This document shows, piece after piece, positions 1 through 7,164 of a stretch of 7,178 nucleotides of DNA. Below the pieces are notes generated by a model. The model was not told the DNA's origin. It saw only the letters and a program-made list of their open reading frames with translations, and did no database searches. Origin of the DNA: a bacterium (GTDB lineage: Bacteria; SM23-31; JAUVVT01); NCBI GenBank assembly GCA_030616165.1, contig JAUWXV010000193.1, positions 1 through 7,178 on the forward strand, written 5' to 3'. Position numbers and translations under genes: made by a program. The first letter of the stretch is position 1; each line of letters begins with the position of its first letter.

Positions 1-61
1 TTTACGAAATATTTTATACTTGACTATTTAAACAAAATAAATTAACTTTACTGAAAATTTT

Positions 62-90
62 TTGGAAATAAGTAAAAAATCAACTATAAT
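62..90 (+). promoter_or_regulatory. Sigma70-type promoter for the lytic transglycosylase gene
   Basis: The -35 box TTGGAA (62-67, 4/6 to consensus) is separated by exactly 17 nt from a perfect -10 box TATAAT (85-90). Transcription would start near 97, giving a leader of about 80 nt to the preferred start codon at 177. In AT-rich DNA chance matches are common, but a perfect -10 with ideal spacing directly upstream of a gene is fair support. No second promoter of similar quality was found in 1-116. Confidence 0.5.
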
Positions 91-164
91 ACCTTAAAAT
101 ACAATAAAATACATCCATGAGATTCCCCAAAGGCAAAATTATAATTTTATCATCTCATAACCTC

Positions 165-170
165 AAAGAG
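165..170 (+). promoter_or_regulatory. Ribosome binding site that decides the transglycosylase start
   Basis: AAAGAG lies 6 nt before the ATG at 177. The upstream in-frame ATG at 117 has no purine-rich Shine-Dalgarno-like stretch before it. The ATG at 177 also places the membrane segment close to the N-terminus. These two points favour 177. Confidence 0.5.
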
Positions 171-176
171 ATAAAT

Positions 177-1043
177 ATGTCTTCTAAAATCCTTTTAGAT
201 TATTTAATATTGTTCTTCGGTTTTCTAATATTTACTAGTGTGATATTAAGTTCTATCCTTGCATATTATAATAAGAAGAAGATTGAAAATGAAATATCGA
301 ATTTAAACCAGCAAAAAGAATTTATCTCTAATCAATATAATAAAGTAAGTAAAGAAATTTCCAATTTCATTAAAGAGAACAGAGAAAAAAATAATTTAAA
401 AAGAATAGTTAAAAAATTAAATCCAAATGTAGACCAAGAATTTTTAGACTTGTGGACTGATATAATTTATGAAAATAAGAACTCCATAGAAGAATATTTA
501 AATCCCTGGTCAAAAATAGAACTAACTTATGCAGAATCTCCATTTTCTTTAGAGCCTGGTTCTTCAATCGTCCTTGCAGTAGTCGCTATCGAAAGCAATT
601 TTAATACAGACTTAACAAGTAAAAAAGGGGCAATGGGAATCTTCCAGATAATTTCGGATACTGCCGATGAACTCGGACTGAAGAATCCGTGGAATCCTTC
701 CGAAAACACTTTAGGTGGAATTAAATATCTGACATATCTTTTGAAGAGATTCAATAAATATAATGACCAAATTCACCTTACATTTGCATCTTACAATGCC
801 GGTCCCACGAGGGTAACCAACGAATGGATGCCAACCTGGGGGGATTCCTGGAGCCTCATATTTGAGGGACTAAGCTCTGAAAAATCTTATCGTGAAACAA
901 GAGAATACTCAATTCTCGCATATCAATTGACAACATTATTTGCCTCTGGAAAATGGGCAAATAAGGATGAATACTTCTGGATAAATTACAAAAACAACAT
1001 ACTTGCCGAAAGCAAAGATAATTTTTTTTCATTGGCTTTTTAA
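177..1043 (+). CDS. Membrane-anchored lytic transglycosylase (SLT domain, GH23)
   Basis: Predicted peptidoglycan lytic transglycosylase, cleaving the MurNAc-GlcNAc bond to leave 1,6-anhydro-MurNAc in the periplasm. With the start at 177 it has 288 residues. A hydrophobic segment at about residues 8-30 has no obvious cleavage site, so it looks like a signal anchor. It is followed by a Lys/Glu/Asn-rich coiled-coil-like stretch (about 32-75), then the SLT domain (about 120-255). Family signatures are visible: AIESNF with the catalytic Glu at 139, GAMGIFQI (151-158), SYNAGP (205-210), and the YRETREY segment (about 238-244) that closes the fold in Slt70-like enzymes. An in-frame ATG at 117 would add 20 residues but lacks a ribosome binding site. 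The gene converges on the glycosylase gene across a 67-bp gap. Enzyme class is secure; which MltC/Slt-like subfamily is not. Confidence 0.9.
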   Translation: MSSKILLDYLILFFGFLIFTSVILSSILAYYNKKKIENEISNLNQQKEFISNQYNKVSKEISNFIKENREKNNLKRIVKKLNPNVDQEFLDLWTDIIYENKNSIEEYLNPWSKIELTYAESPFSLEPGSSIVLAVVAIESNFNTDLTSKKGAMGIFQIISDTADELGLKNPWNPSENTLGGIKYLTYLLKRFNKYNDQIHLTFASYNAGPTRVTNEWMPTWGDSWSLIFEGLSSEKSYRETREYSILAYQLTTLFASGKWANKDEYFWINYKNNILAESKDNFFSLAF

Positions 1044-1065
1044 ATCTTTTGAATTAGAAATATTA

Positions 1066-1108
1066 GTAGGGGCGACCCGTAGGGTGCGACCCGTCGGGTC
1101 GCCCTTAC
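1066..1108. repeat. GC-rich palindromic intergenic element (REP/MITE-like stem-loop)
   Basis: The arms 1066-1079 and 1095-1108 pair over 14 bp with one G-U pair (1069/1105), around a 15-nt loop. Inside lies a 14-bp unit duplicated in tandem (1072-1085 and 1086-1099, 13/14 identical), so ACCC and GGGT alternate four times. The element almost fills the gap between two convergent genes. It could act as a bidirectional transcription stop, but neither arm is followed by a clean T-run, so an intrinsic terminator is not shown. The ends TAGGG and CCTTACA recur in the element at 7026-7067. Its GC-richness stands out from the AT-rich surroundings. Confidence 0.75.
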
Positions 1109-1110
1109 AT

Positions 1111-1794
1111 TTAATCATTTTTACCGTCATTATAATAACAGCATTCATCATTTAAAACACATCTTTGGCATTCAGGTTTTTTCCTGCAAATAAAATGCGC
1201 AAGATAATCTATCAAGGCATGATATTCATTAAAGAGTGGAGCATCTTTTTTGAGGTGCTCGGTAAATAATCTCTGCAGGTCAGAATATCTAATCTTTTCA
1301 TTTATAAAACCAAGCCTGCTGAAAACTCTTTTTGTATATGCATCTATAACGAATACAGGTTTGTCAAGGGCATAAAGCAGGATACTATCCGCAGTCTCCT
1401 CTCCGATTCCATTAATTTTAATCAACTGTTCCCTCAGTTCCTCTAAATCCTTCTCAGACATTCTTCCAAAACTGAAATCAAAAAGTTTAAAATACTCAAG
1501 AAAGTTCTTGATTTTTTCTGCTTTCTGGTTATAATATCCTGAAGATTTTATAATTTCCGCAATAACTTTCGTATCAGTATTAAATAAAACCTGCGGTGAA
1601 AGTAAATTTTCTCTTTTAAGATTACTGAGAGCCTTTTTTACATTTTTCCAGGATGTATTTTGCGTTAATATAGCCCCGATTACTATTTCAAAAGCGCTTT
1701 CAGCGGGCCACCAGCCTCGGGGACCGATTGAAGAATATAGTTTTTGATATATATTTATTAAAATGTCTTCTGTTACTTTTTTATATTTTTCCAT
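1111..1794 (-). CDS. Endonuclease III-related HhH-GPD DNA glycosylase (COG2231/MagIII-like)
   Basis: Predicted base-excision repair glycosylase of the endonuclease III superfamily, 227 residues, close to the usual size. The N-terminal half carries the GWWPAESAFE and GAILTQNTSWKNV signatures (about 27-52). The helix-hairpin-helix is INGIGEETAD (127-136), and the catalytic Asp is D151 in FVIDAYTKRV. Four cysteines C203-x5-C209-x2-C212-x5-C218 form the C-terminal [4Fe-4S] motif. At the position of the Nth lyase lysine (K120 in E. coli) there is E133, so a monofunctional glycosylase without AP-lyase activity is expected. Helicobacter MagIII, a 3-methyladenine glycosylase of this family, also has Glu there, and as I recall its pocket includes a matching WWP. 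The substrate is therefore more likely an alkylated base than an oxidised pyrimidine, but this is inference. It is the last gene of the tgt operon, 23 bp after the zinc-ribbon gene, with only a weak GGTG ribosome site. Confidence 0.85.
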   Translation of the reverse strand: MEKYKKVTEDILINIYQKLYSSIGPRGWWPAESAFEIVIGAILTQNTSWKNVKKALSNLKRENLLSPQVLFNTDTKVIAEIIKSSGYYNQKAEKIKNFLEYFKLFDFSFGRMSEKDLEELREQLIKINGIGEETADSILLYALDKPVFVIDAYTKRVFSRLGFINEKIRYSDLQRLFTEHLKKDAPLFNEYHALIDYLAHFICRKKPECQRCVLNDECCYYNDGKND

Positions 1795-1817
1795 AATACA
1801 CCGGCGAAAACAGACTA

Positions 1818-3123
<1,306 letters not shown>

Positions 3124-3133
3124 TTATAAAGTT

Positions 3134-3153
3134 GGGTTCGACAAATCGAATCT
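3134..3153. repeat. TTCGA-CAAA-TCGAA hairpin in the tgt leader
   Basis: An 8-bp stem (3134-3141 with 3146-3153, two G-U pairs when read on the plus strand) is closed by a 4-nt loop CAAA. It lies between the predicted transcription start near 3165 and the tgt start codon, about 20 bp from the ATG, so it would form in the 5' leader. Its left half recurs at the right edge of the window (7165-7178, 13/14 identical), so it is probably a copy of a dispersed palindrome rather than a dedicated tgt control element. Confidence 0.5.
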
Positions 3154-3171
3154 CTACAATATTGTGTTATT

Positions 3172-3200
3172 ATCATAATTGCAGGGGCATGAATTATCAA
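3172..3200 (-). promoter_or_regulatory. Sigma70-type promoter of the tgt operon
   Basis: On the minus strand TTGATA (3200-3195, 5/6 to the -35 consensus) is followed after exactly 17 nt by TATGAT (3177-3172, 5/6 to the -10 consensus). The start would be near 3165, giving a leader of about 50 nt before the tgt ATG at 3114. The leader contains the hairpin at 3134-3153. No comparable promoter was seen closer to tgt, and none is needed in the 23-bp and overlapping junctions downstream. Confidence 0.55.
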
Positions 3201-3233
3201 TCCCTTTTTTAAAGATTTTATTAGATTCACATT

Positions 3234-3280
3234 AAAAAACCCAATTCGGCTAATATCGAATTAATCGAATCAGGTTTTTG
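3234..3280 (-). terminator. Probable intrinsic terminator of the protease-barrel gene
   Basis: Read on the minus strand, about 60 bp past the stop of the barrel gene, an outer AAAAACC/GGTTTTT stem encloses an inner AATTCG/CGAATT stem (3262-3257 with 3248-3243). A T6 run (3239-3234) follows the GGG. The inner stem alone plus GGG-T6 also resembles a weak terminator. The A-tract and T-tract at the two ends would let it work in either direction. The low-GC stem keeps confidence moderate. It lies upstream of the tgt promoter, so it would separate the two transcription units. Confidence 0.45.
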
Positions 3281-3319
3281 GAAACTTCTTAAATCATAGA
3301 ATCAATTGAATTGAGATTC

Positions 3320-3334
3320 TCCGATAAACTCGGA
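3320..3334. repeat. Small perfect hairpin just past the protease-barrel stop codon
   Basis: TCCGA (3320-3324) and TCGGA (3330-3334) pair perfectly around a 5-nt loop, 7 bp after the end of the barrel gene on the minus strand. GAATC (3299-3303) and GATTC (3315-3319) form a second, weaker hairpin beside it. No T-run follows, so this is not a terminator by itself. It may stabilise the mRNA 3' end or be a remnant of a dispersed palindrome. Confidence 0.35.
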
Positions 3335-3341
3335 CCGCTCT

Positions 3342-6300
3342 TTAAAAATCAAATCCTATCGAAAAGAGATAATTAGGAGAAGAGAATTTATTCCCGTTAT
3401 GCAGCCATGCTACATCAAACCTTGCGAGAAAAAATAAAAATACTCCTCTTGCCCCTATTCCAAAACTCGCTGCCATATCCTCGAAGTATGTTTTTCCATT
3501 TATCTTCTTAGTTGCTCTAAACCCTTTGTGCGTTTCATAATTTGGTCTAAAAGGGTCACCAATTACCCATCTCCCAGTAGCCATATTAAAATCTTCATAA
3601 GGGTCCCATGCGCCACCTATATCCAAGAAAAGTGACCCGCGGATATGCTGAAAACCTATGGGAAGAGGCCAGCCAAGTAGAAGATATTGAATCAAAGGGA
3701 ATCTAAACTCAATATTAGTAAGAAAATATTTACTCCCTACAAGGTGGTAATAATTTGCCCCTCTTAAAGGGGTTATAAATTGTGAGAAGAATATATCTTT
3801 CAGACTATCTCGAATCTCACCAGCAAATCTCCTATTAAGCCAATTATCAATTCCACCTAAATAAAAGTTTTCCGGGTCTCTACCGAAACTTGCTCCTCCA
3901 CTTGCTCTAAAAGCAAATCCATAATTATTGCCTATTTTAAGATATTTTCTCATATCGGCATTAACCGTGGTGAACGAAAGTGTCCCATTTGTATTCTGTG
4001 TGTCCCAAATATATGGACTGAAACTCCGATTTGAAAGAGGAGGACTGGTATAGATTAAAAAGTTATACCTCGTACCATCAAGAGGAACTATTGGGAAATA
4101 GTTCGGTCCCCAGAGAGAAGTATCCTTTGTGTAAGATAAAGATAATTGAACAGATTTAATTCCTCTTGTGGGAATAGTACCATATTCATCGAAATAAGTC
4201 TGGTCAAGGTTGGAATAAATTATACCAAAATCTATCCTCGAAAACTTGTTGAAAGGTCTTGAAGCAAAAGCCTGAATCCCAAAGTTCCTTAATCTGAAAG
4301 GCATAGAAGCAACTGGCATACTAAGAAAATAGCCCGTAAAATATCTCGCATCCTGAAATATACCTACACCATAATCTATTCTACGCGGGAGATAAATGTA
4401 TTGCAAAAGATAATTGCGGTTTCTTAAATCAAAGTATAAATCTGTTCCGATAAGAATTTGGTGGTTGCCAAGAATATCTGTTATCTGAATAATACTCGTT
4501 CCCTGGATTCCAAAAAATGTGTCATATCCTGCACTGCCTGTAATTATATCGGGAGAAAACTTCAATTTATATTTCTTTATTTGATATTTATTCTTCTCAT
4601 CTCCTATCTCTTTTTTTACTGGAAGTTTTTCCTTTTCTTCTCGTTTTGGAAAAATAGATGCGTTTTTATCCCTGAGCGACCTATCAAAAATATATTTGGA
4701 CAAATTTGGAGCCTGCGGTTTGGTTTCACTCCCAAAAGCAATCAAATCTTCAACCGGCTTTTCTGTTTTCTTTTTATCCTTTTCTAATTCATCAAAATAT
4801 ACTGTATTTTTTAGTTGTATCTTTTTGGAATCAATGTTCTGGGGATTTTTTATCATATATATATCATACCCCATATTTGAAAATGAAACAAAAACCAGTT
4901 TAGAACCATCTTTGGACAAACTCAACTGCTCGCAACCTGTTAATGTATTGGTGATGGGTCTTGATTCTTTGGTTTCAAGGTCAATAAGAAAAATATTTGA
5001 AATTCCATTTTTTAAAGCAGTATAAACAATCACTTTGCCATCAGGTAACCAAACGGGATAATCCTCATCATATTCTGTATTGGTTATCCTCTCCATATCT
5101 GTTCCATCTCCATTTACAACATAAACGTCCCATTGATTGTAATTAAATTCATGTATCCTGTAATCATCGTTAATCATTTCCTTTCTGGTATAATCTCTCC
5201 TGTCAGAAATAAAAGCAATCTTTTTCCCATCTGGAGACCAGGATGGTTGTTTGTCAGAAAAAATATCGTCAGTTATTTTTCTTAATTTTTTAGTAGAGAT
5301 ATTGTAAGAATAAATATCCGAAAAACCATCTTTATTACCAATAAAAGCAATTTCATCGCCGTTTGGAGACCATTCTGCACCAAAAACTCCATCCAGTCCA
5401 AACTTAAACTGTCTTGTGCTCTGACTTTTTACATTTACAATATAAAGAGCATCCTCCTCACCACTTTTAGCTGAAAGTGCAATATTTTCCCCATCGGGAG
5501 ACCAACTCATACCGGGAGCAAGTACGTGCATTTCTTCAAAGTCCGCATTTTTCTGTCCTCTTATTACATCGCTTAAAATCTTCCCATCTATCGCAGACAT
5601 CACATATACATCAAAATAACCGCCTTTATCAGAAATGAAAGCGATTTTATCACCTCCCGGAGACAAAGCAGGGCTCATATTATAAAAATTTTCCATCTCT
5701 TTATGGTCAGTGAGTCTGTTTGAAAATTCTTCAGGTTTCTTTCGGTCTGCAATATCCGGCCAGTATCTCCTGCGTGCATACAAAGCCCATTGTTCCATCA
5801 GTTCTTCGTAATCCATCCCGAATGCAGATTTCAATCCCCTGTCAACACTGCTTGTCTGTTTTAATCTTTGAACAAATTCACCGACCTTTTCCTTTCCATA
5901 TTTATCCGCAATATAGTGAAAAATCAAATTCCCTCCCCAGTAGGGATTGTAAACTTCTCCACCATACTCAAGATATCCATTTATGGTAGCATCTCTGTTA
6001 AACATATCTGTTTCGGTGTTCCATCCTGTAGATTCATATTCAGCGAGCCCTTCTGCAATCCATAAAGGAATCTGAAATACTGAGGCAGTGTATATCGAAC
6101 TGGGAAACATTCCGCCATAAAACATATCAAACATAACTGCATGAGTTAATTCATGATGAATCACATGCCTGAACTGACTATACGAACCTTCGTAAGGTAT
6201 TACGACCCGGTTCTTGAATGCCTCCGTGACACCTCCAACTCCCTCTTCTAAATACTCTGCTATAACATTGGTCTGTTGAAAATCATTATGAGAGTTGTAA

Positions 6301-6572
6301 ACTATTATCGGGACTCTACCTTTTAATTTATATCTCCAACCATTTTCAATTTGAACTAATGCTGCCTCTGCTACCTCTGCAACAAATTCTGCAATTCTTT
6401 CCCCACCTTTATAAAAATGTACATCAAAATGAGAAGATTGAATATAATACCACTCAAAGCTTTTATATTGAACCTTATTCTTACCAAAATACTGTGCAGA
6501 TATATCTTCATTTGATAATAAAAACATTAATATCGACACAAATACAAAAAAATAATTTTTAACATATCTCAT
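3342..6572 (-). CDS. Outer-membrane fusion: MA-clan metallopeptidase, PD40 beta-propeller, BamA/D15-like barrel
   Basis: A 1076-residue exported protein. Residues 1-26 form a signal peptide (basic start, hydrophobic 8-20, ISA-Q cleavage site). Residues about 38-275 are a gluzincin peptidase domain: H140-E-L-T-H144 plus E174 in AEGLAEY as likely third zinc ligand. Residues about 295-575 hold six TolB/PD40-type propeller repeats with the SPDG-x-x-IAF-x-SD pattern, clearest near 301, 357, 401, 445, 508 and 552. The fourth carries an extra loop (about 458-480). Residues 576-668 form a Lys/Glu-rich linker. From about 670 alternating aromatic strands resemble the bacterial surface antigen (D15/BamA) barrel, ending in Phe as outer-membrane barrels do. 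The likely topology is peptidase and propeller in the periplasm with the barrel in the outer membrane, or the soluble part displayed outside. Substrate is unknown. No POTRA domain is seen, so it is not BamA itself. GGAGG precedes the ATG. Confidence 0.88.
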   Translation of the reverse strand: MRYVKNYFFVFVSILMFLLSNEDISAQYFGKNKVQYKSFEWYYIQSSHFDVHFYKGGERIAEFVAEVAEAALVQIENGWRYKLKGRVPIIVYNSHNDFQQTNVIAEYLEEGVGGVTEAFKNRVVIPYEGSYSQFRHVIHHELTHAVMFDMFYGGMFPSSIYTASVFQIPLWIAEGLAEYESTGWNTETDMFNRDATINGYLEYGGEVYNPYWGGNLIFHYIADKYGKEKVGEFVQRLKQTSSVDRGLKSAFGMDYEELMEQWALYARRRYWPDIADRKKPEEFSNRLTDHKEMENFYNMSPALSPGGDKIAFISDKGGYFDVYVMSAIDGKILSDVIRGQKNADFEEMHVLAPGMSWSPDGENIALSAKSGEEDALYIVNVKSQSTRQFKFGLDGVFGAEWSPNGDEIAFIGNKDGFSDIYSYNISTKKLRKITDDIFSDKQPSWSPDGKKIAFISDRRDYTRKEMINDDYRIHEFNYNQWDVYVVNGDGTDMERITNTEYDEDYPVWLPDGKVIVYTALKNGISNIFLIDLETKESRPITNTLTGCEQLSLSKDGSKLVFVSFSNMGYDIYMIKNPQNIDSKKIQLKNTVYFDELEKDKKKTEKPVEDLIAFGSETKPQAPNLSKYIFDRSLRDKNASIFPKREEKEKLPVKKEIGDEKNKYQIKKYKLKFSPDIITGSAGYDTFFGIQGTSIIQITDILGNHQILIGTDLYFDLRNRNYLLQYIYLPRRIDYGVGIFQDARYFTGYFLSMPVASMPFRLRNFGIQAFASRPFNKFSRIDFGIIYSNLDQTYFDEYGTIPTRGIKSVQLSLSYTKDTSLWGPNYFPIVPLDGTRYNFLIYTSPPLSNRSFSPYIWDTQNTNGTLSFTTVNADMRKYLKIGNNYGFAFRASGGASFGRDPENFYLGGIDNWLNRRFAGEIRDSLKDIFFSQFITPLRGANYYHLVGSKYFLTNIEFRFPLIQYLLLGWPLPIGFQHIRGSLFLDIGGAWDPYEDFNMATGRWVIGDPFRPNYETHKGFRATKKINGKTYFEDMAASFGIGARGVFLFFLARFDVAWLHNGNKFSSPNYLFSIGFDF

Positions 6573-6749
6573 ATATCCTCCAAAAGATTAATTTCTATAA
6601 CTTAAAACCAAACTTTCTAATCAATAGTTCCTCTAATAAGACAATATAACCTTAAAAATTTAAATATAATTATAATTAAAATCAATATAAATATTGCACC
6701 TTAAACGAAAAGCAATAACAGTTTTATCTATATTTAAGAATTCGAAAAT

Positions 6750-6834
6750 GAGATTACCACGTCCCGATTACTCGGGACTCGCAATAACAATAAACTCACA
6801 TATCATTACGAAGAATGCAGCAACCCGTTAATCT
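6750..6834. repeat. Eroded ~85-bp palindromic dispersed element
   Basis: The outer ends AGATTA (6751-6756) and TAATCT (6829-6834) are inverted. A perfect GTCCCGA-TTAC-TCGGGAC hairpin sits at 6761-6778. The inner CTCGCAATAACA (6778-6789) faces ATCATTACGAAG (6802-6813) with scattered mismatches. The pattern GAGATT-x-CCACGTC ... CTCGCAAT ... CATTACGA ... AATCT resembles the widespread GAGATTGC/CTCGCAATGA family of bacterial palindromes, with several transitions. It looks like a decayed copy. No coding role is likely. Confidence 0.55.
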
Positions 6835-6975
6835 AATTTTTCATCAATCTCTAAAACTAAAATAATATTTCCATTACATTTATACTAATATACTAAAAAT
6901 TTATTCCAAATATAATGATTTTTAGGAAAAAGACATAAAAATTCAAACTGTAAAATATCCAAAAAATTCATATAA

Positions 6976-6990
6976 TTTATCCCGAAAATA
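6976..6990 (+). repeat. 15-bp direct repeat, left copy
   Basis: TTTATCCCGAAAATA occurs here and again at 7107-7121, identical over 15 bp and 131 bp apart. The two copies bracket a 116-bp segment holding the stem-loop at 7026-7066. This could be a duplicated insertion target, a pair of repeat units, or a tandem-duplication scar. Confidence 0.6.
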
Positions 6991-7025
6991 TAACCACAAG
7001 TTTCACAGATTTAAGAGATTAGATA

Positions 7026-7066
7026 TAGGGACAGAACAGTGCTTGCCCTGTGGGTTCTGTCCTTAC
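7026..7066. repeat. Palindromic intergenic element with the same ends as the one at 1066-1108
   Basis: The arms 7026-7037 and 7054-7065 pair over 12 bp with one G-U pair (7028/7063). A smaller ACAG/CTGT stem (7036-7039, 7048-7051) is possible inside as an alternative. It starts TAGGG and ends CCTTACA, as does the element at 1066-1108, with the G-U mispair at the same distance from the end and almost equal length, but the arm cores differ (ACAGAAC versus CGACCCG). Confidence 0.7.
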
Positions 7067-7076
7067 AATTATTTTC

Positions 7077-7107
7077 ACGTTTCGTAGCTCTGAAAGAGCA
7101 TGAACGT
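7077..7107. repeat. Two-part hairpin repeat unit
   Basis: An outer stem ACGTTT/GAACGT (7077-7082 with 7102-7107, one G-U) and an inner perfect stem GCTCT/AGAGC (7087-7091 with 7095-7099) around a GAA loop are separated by an asymmetric internal loop. It directly precedes the second copy of the 15-bp direct repeat. Function is unknown; no T-run follows and it does not resemble a tRNA. Confidence 0.45.
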
Positions 7108-7121
7108 TTATCCCGAAAATA
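7107..7121 (+). repeat. 15-bp direct repeat, right copy
   Basis: An identical copy of TTTATCCCGAAAATA at 6976-6990. It overlaps the last base of the two-part hairpin at 7077-7107. The following bases diverge from those after the left copy. Confidence 0.6.
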
Positions 7122-7164
7122 GAATATATTTTTAAATTAAATGAATATGAATATTTTAATTATC

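Noticed and set aside
117-176. Start of the transglycosylase at the ATG at 117
   Set aside because: There is no Shine-Dalgarno before it, and the extra 20 residues precede an otherwise normal signal-anchor start. It is not excluded but less likely than 177.
1066-1108. Classical rho-independent terminator between the convergent genes
   Set aside because: The stem is strong, but no T-run follows either arm, so it is listed as a repeat element that may still block transcription.
4458-5025. Plus-strand open frames of about 109 codons opposite the barrel gene
   Set aside because: They lie antisense to a well-supported coding region, overlap each other, have no domain pattern and no ribosome site. 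They are shadows of the minus-strand gene.
3342-6572. Calling the large gene tolB or bamA
   Set aside because: It has TolB-like repeats and a BamA-like barrel, but also a peptidase domain, and it lacks POTRA domains and the TolB N-terminal domain, so neither symbol fits.
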